Part shown: piece after piece, positions 60,932 through 64,000 of the stretch | Layout: every line of letters begins with the position of its first letter | Position numbering within the stretch: the first letter of the stretch is position 1 | NCBI RefSeq assembly: GCF_038433465.1 | Contig: NZ_JAESVF010000004.1 | Span: forward strand, 124,001 to 188,000 | DNA from: Galbibacter sp038433465 | GTDB taxonomy: Bacteria; Bacteroidota; Bacteroidia; Flavobacteriales; Flavobacteriaceae | Length of the DNA stretch: 64,000 bases | Direction of reading: 5' to 3' | The notes under the pieces: generated by a model | Databases searched by the model: none | The model's input: the letters and a program-made list of their open reading frames with translations, nothing else | Told to the model about the DNA's origin: nothing | Made by a program: the position numbers and the translations under genes

Positions 60932-62711
60932 TGTTTTTAGTATTATCAATCCAAGTGTTTATTTTGTCTTCTAAAAGTTTTAGTGGAATACAACCCGATT
61001 CCAATACATTATTATGAAATTCTTTAATGCTGAATTTTTCTCCTAGGGCTTGTTGCGCTTTGTTTCGTAACGCAATAATTTTTAACTGTCCTATTTTATA
61101 AGAAAGCGCTTGCCCTGGCCACGACATATAGCGTTCAATTTCAGCAATAATACTTTCTTCCGACTCTGCTTCGTGTGCTAAAGAAAACTCGATTGCCTCC
61201 TCGCGAGTCCATCCTTTGGTGTGTAAACCAGTATCTACCACCAATCGAATTGCTCTGTGCATTTCGGCACTAAGCATTCCAAAATATTGGTAAGGATCGT
61301 CGTAAAGTCCGAGTTCTTTTCCTAAAGATTCTGAGTACAAAGCCCAACCTTCGCCATAGGCACTATACCAAAGCGTTTTTCTGAAATCAGGTAAACTTGT
61401 ATTTTCCTGCTGAAGTGATATTTGATAGTGATGTCCAGGAATAGCTTCGTGTAAAAACAAATCTTCATCTGAATAGACATTATATTTTTTAACATCTGGA
61501 ATTGGAACATAAAAAATACCTGGGCGAGTACCATCCAACGACCCTGGATTGTACTCTGCACTTGCCGATGCTTCTCTAAAAGCTTCCGTACGCCGAACTT
61601 CAAATTCGGTTTTCGGAACCAAATCGAAAAGTGTTGCCAACTGCGGTTTCATTTTTTGATGAATAGCATTAAAATTAGCAATAACTTGTTCGGGTTTGTC
61701 AAAAGGCATCAAAGCTTTTGTTGTTCGAACGGCATTAAAAAAGTCTTTGAGTTCACCTTTAAAGCCAACTTTTACCATTACTTTTTTCATTTCTTCTTCA
61801 ATTCGGGCAACCTCACTCAATCCAAGTTTGTGTATCGAATCGGCTTCTAATGATGTAGTGGTATAAGTTTGTATTTGGTGTCCGTAGTAGGCATTTCCTC
61901 TTGGTGTAGCATTGATTCCAGAACTTTCTCGACTGGCAGGAAGATATTCAGTTTTAAAAAAAGTTTCTAATTTTTTATAGGTTGGAATAATTTTTTCAGC
62001 AATCATATTTTCATACGCTTTTGCCAAGCTATCTTTTTCGGTACTACTAAAGCTCGAAGGGATATTTTTAATAGGTGTATAAAACAAATGCTCTTTAGCA
62101 TCTCCGCTAGAAAAACTCTCCATCTGCGGAATTACCTTCTCCGTAAGTGCTTTTGGAAGTACATTTCCTGTGGCAATTCCTTTTTTCATATTTACAATTG
62201 CAGAATCGCACCAAACTACGTAATCGTCTAAGCGTTGTAACCAATTTTTATAGTCGGAAACTGTTTTAAACGGCTGGGCACTAGAGCCTCCTGCAAGCTG
62301 ACCGATAGTTTGCGGTAATGATGAAAACTGATTGATAGGTGTTAATTCCGTAGGGTATTGCAATCGGTCTAAATTGATGTTACACTCCCACATCAAAACG
62401 TCGTAACTCATTCGTTTTTCTTGGCTTAACGAATCTTTATTGAATTTTAAAAGTTTGGATTTATACTGCTGATAAAATTCTTTTTCTTTTTTCTTAAAAG
62501 ATGCTGTAATGTCGTTTGGCAGGTAATTGTTGTAACGGTCATCTCCAGCAAAGGTGGCGTTAAGCGGATATAATTTGAGTCCTTCTTCGTAATAATTTTT
62601 AAAAAGTGTATCGATAGATGCTTTTTGTACAATTTTTTCTGTGGAATTATTTTTCTCCTTGCAGGCGAAAATCAAAACGATACAGCTAAATAGAAGGATG
62701 TGTTTTTTCAT
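60924..62711 (-). CDS. DUF885 family lipoprotein, putative metallopeptidase
   Basis: A 595-residue lipoprotein. The signal ends in a lipobox with Cys17 (VLIFACKEK). The body is mostly helical, as in DUF885 proteins, with the zinc-binding-like HEAIPGHH motif (residues 421-428) and a later Glu-rich EEAIEFSLAHEAESEESI. The family resembles M32-type carboxypeptidases in fold, but biochemical evidence is thin. It is co-transcribed with the DoxX-like gene, which overlaps its end. Confidence 0.85.
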   Translation of the reverse strand: MKKHILLFSCIVLIFACKEKNNSTEKIVQKASIDTLFKNYYEEGLKLYPLNATFAGDDRYNNYLPNDITASFKKKEKEFYQQYKSKLLKFNKDSLSQEKRMSYDVLMWECNINLDRLQYPTELTPINQFSSLPQTIGQLAGGSSAQPFKTVSDYKNWLQRLDDYVVWCDSAIVNMKKGIATGNVLPKALTEKVIPQMESFSSGDAKEHLFYTPIKNIPSSFSSTEKDSLAKAYENMIAEKIIPTYKKLETFFKTEYLPASRESSGINATPRGNAYYGHQIQTYTTTSLEADSIHKLGLSEVARIEEEMKKVMVKVGFKGELKDFFNAVRTTKALMPFDKPEQVIANFNAIHQKMKPQLATLFDLVPKTEFEVRRTEAFREASASAEYNPGSLDGTRPGIFYVPIPDVKKYNVYSDEDLFLHEAIPGHHYQISLQQENTSLPDFRKTLWYSAYGEGWALYSESLGKELGLYDDPYQYFGMLSAEMHRAIRLVVDTGLHTKGWTREEAIEFSLAHEAESEESIIAEIERYMSWPGQALSYKIGQLKIIALRNKAQQALGEKFSIKEFHNNVLESGCIPLKLLEDKINTWIDNTKNNG

Positions 62712-62785
62712 ATTTTATTATTTTGAAAGGGTATTAAGTTTTTGTTTTTTGTTGATGTTTTTAAAAATTGAAGACTGAAAATTAC

Positions 62786-63178
62786 TTAAAGATATTCTGC
62801 TCTACGGAAACGAACCGCTTCCCAATCGGGGTTGATTTTTAAAACTTTTACAGGTTCGTATCGATGCTTTATTAGCGGATGCCAATCGTAGGCATTGGTA
62901 ATATCAGTTTGTAGTTTTTCCGATTTTTTTCGAGGATGTGCTACCCAAAGCACCACGTCGTCCTTTAATTTTGGATGAAGTGTGTGAATTTGATTTTCTA
63001 ATTCTTTGATGTTAGAAACAAACACCAATGCAAATTCCATTTTATTAACCTGAATTAAAGATTGATAAATTTCAATATCAACGAGTTCGGCAAGTTGCTC
63101 TGCAAACCCATCAGGTTCGTTTAAAATGAGAATTTCTTTTTGGTTTTCTAACTTTAGTTTTTCAAATAAAGTTTTCAT
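62786..63178 (-). CDS. Small cytosolic protein of unknown function
   Basis: A 130-residue protein without signal or membrane segment. It looks like an alpha/beta domain (KEILILNEPDGF, ALVFVSNIKELE, DVVLWVAHPRKKS) with a conserved-looking C-terminus VKVLKINPDWEAVRFRRAEYL. I do not recognise a family with certainty. No operon partner overlaps. Confidence 0.6.
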   Translation of the reverse strand: MKTLFEKLKLENQKEILILNEPDGFAEQLAELVDIEIYQSLIQVNKMEFALVFVSNIKELENQIHTLHPKLKDDVVLWVAHPRKKSEKLQTDITNAYDWHPLIKHRYEPVKVLKINPDWEAVRFRRAEYL

Positions 63179-63250
63179 TTTGTACAGCGGTTAGGATAAC
63201 TTATACAAGTTAAAAAAATTATTTCCCTTTGGCAAGGTTAAATTCGCTAG

Positions 63251-63634
63251 CTACAAAACATATTTTTCAAAGATAGTTTGCAGTGTAGCTTCTGGGTCTG
63301 AGCATTTTCCAGGATGTGTTTTTGAACTTTGAATCATAGTGCTTCGGGTAGAAGCAAGCCATCTAAATCGGTCGGCAATTTCAAAACTGCCAATAACACC
63401 TCCTTTAGCATCGCCTTTGCAAATATGTGTCCACGATTGCAAGTAAGTTTCAATAAAATCAATTGAAATTTCTTTGGTAAAGGCTTGTAGTTTGTCTTTG
63501 TCGATATGATATTTTACGCCCAAAAATTTTTTTTCTTTTGAAAAGAGAATCACCCCGATATTGAAAAACTCCTCGCGTTCTACCTTCGGTACAAACCTTA
63601 TTATTGCATATTCAAATGTAATTCTATCTTGCAT
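63251..63634 (-). CDS. DUF3037 domain protein
   Basis: A 127-residue protein with the DUF3037 features FEYAIIRFVPKVEREEFFNIGVIL (within residues 7-31) and DRFRWLASTRSTMIQ near the end. Its function is unknown, but it is typically paired with a HipA-like kinase gene, as here. The start overlaps the upstream gene's stop by 11 bases, so both are translated from one message. Confidence 0.8.
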   Translation of the reverse strand: MQDRITFEYAIIRFVPKVEREEFFNIGVILFSKEKKFLGVKYHIDKDKLQAFTKEISIDFIETYLQSWTHICKGDAKGGVIGSFEIADRFRWLASTRSTMIQSSKTHPGKCSDPEATLQTIFEKYVL

Positions 63635-64000
63635 TTTGGACTTCTTTTACAAGTGCATCAATCATCAAAAGTTTCGCATTTATGTATTCAATATATGCGT
63701 TTCTCATCTCTTGCGGACTAAGTAAATCGGTTTCGTTTTCCAACCATTCATCAGGAATTAAAGCAACTATTTCTGTTACTTTTTCTGGACTTAAAAGTTT
63801 TTTTATGGCTTCGGAAGCCTCATCTAATTGTGTTGCTTGCGCCAACAAAACATGGTCTTTTATCAGGGGGAAAGTACGCGTAAGATGGTTTTTCCAAGTT
63901 TGCCAATTATGATGAAAATAAAAGCTCGCTCCATGGTCTATTAACCAAAGTTCATTATTCCAATGAAGTAAATTTGCGTTTTTGTGAGTTCTGTCGATAT
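63624..64000 (-). CDS. HipA-like kinase family protein, C-terminal part (5' end outside window)
   Basis: The frame is open to the window edge. Near the edge it reads DRTHKNANLLHWNN, then LWLIDHGASFYFHH. These correspond to the catalytic-loop region (RxxxN) and the Mg-binding D of the HipA/PI4K-like kinase fold. The remaining helical tail ends in KEVQNAR. HipA of E. coli phosphorylates GltX and causes persistence, but kinases paired with DUF3037 are uncharacterised. A TTG at 63848 is not the true start, since homologous sequence continues upstream. Confidence 0.78.
   Translation of the reverse strand, partial: IDRTHKNANLLHWNNELWLIDHGASFYFHHNWQTWKNHLTRTFPLIKDHVLLAQATQLDEASEAIKKLLSPEKVTEIVALIPDEWLENETDLLSPQEMRNAYIEYINAKLLMIDALVKEVQNAR

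Overview
The window is about 64 kb of a low-GC chromosome from a member of the Flavobacteriaceae (Bacteroidota). Four things support this: the gliding-motility genes gldA, gldB and gldC; the Bacteroidota-type promoter element TAnnTTTG in front of many genes; a short (287 aa) primary sigma factor; and a division/cell-wall cluster with the Bacteroidota gene order. No phage, transposase, CRISPR array or rRNA operon was seen.

Layout. 1-7.1 kb: the end of metF, outer-membrane and lipoprotein genes, type II NADH dehydrogenase, then gldA and pncB on the minus strand, followed by an 850-bp gene-poor stretch with dispersed repeats. 7.0-14.3 kb: an aromatic amino acid operon (prephenate dehydratase, aminotransferase, prephenate dehydrogenase, DAHP synthase/chorismate mutase), then rsgA, dtd, a MazG-like gene and aroA. 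The operon is preceded by a Phe/Tyr-rich leader peptide and an attenuator. 14.3-25.8 kb: queA, rlmN, a polyprenyl synthase, dnaG, a LuxR-type regulator, nadE, gldB-gldC and engB. 25.9-42 kb: the complete dcw cluster from mraZ to ftsZ, with a four-helix-bundle gene inserted between mraY and murD and a row of GTG repeats (MraZ box) at its promoter. 42-51.2 kb: YqeY, tRNA-Arg(TCG), a sugar isomerase-like gene plus GH20 hexosaminidase, a GH3-family protein, a YpdA-like reductase, rpe and rpoD. 51.3-64 kb: peptidases and hydrolases, S1/P1 nuclease, two AraC regulators flanking a 1.45-kb non-coding tandem array, a DUF885 lipoprotein with a DoxX gene, and a DUF3037/HipA-like pair cut by the window end.

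Two regions stand out. First, at 6987-7122 a 25-codon reading frame with seven Phe, three Tyr and one Trp codon is followed by a terminator whose 5' arm can pair instead with a segment covered by the leader peptide's last codons. This is the classical geometry of ribosome-mediated attenuation. Second, at 57360-58810 there are four tandem units of about 345-385 bp. Each has a TAnnTTTG promoter element and two stem-loops, and each stem-loop is preceded by the same TTGGTTAGT motif. The stems differ between units by compensating base changes, so the RNA structure appears to be conserved. Three units also carry an identical or nearly identical 17-codon frame. I read this as a family of tandem small RNAs, or tiny peptide/RNA cassettes, of unknown function.

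Other notable points are a primase that has lost all four zinc ligands, a response regulator with Glu in place of the phospho-acceptor Asp, and a two-hairpin dispersed repeat present twice. All functional calls rest on motif and family recognition by eye; no database search was run.
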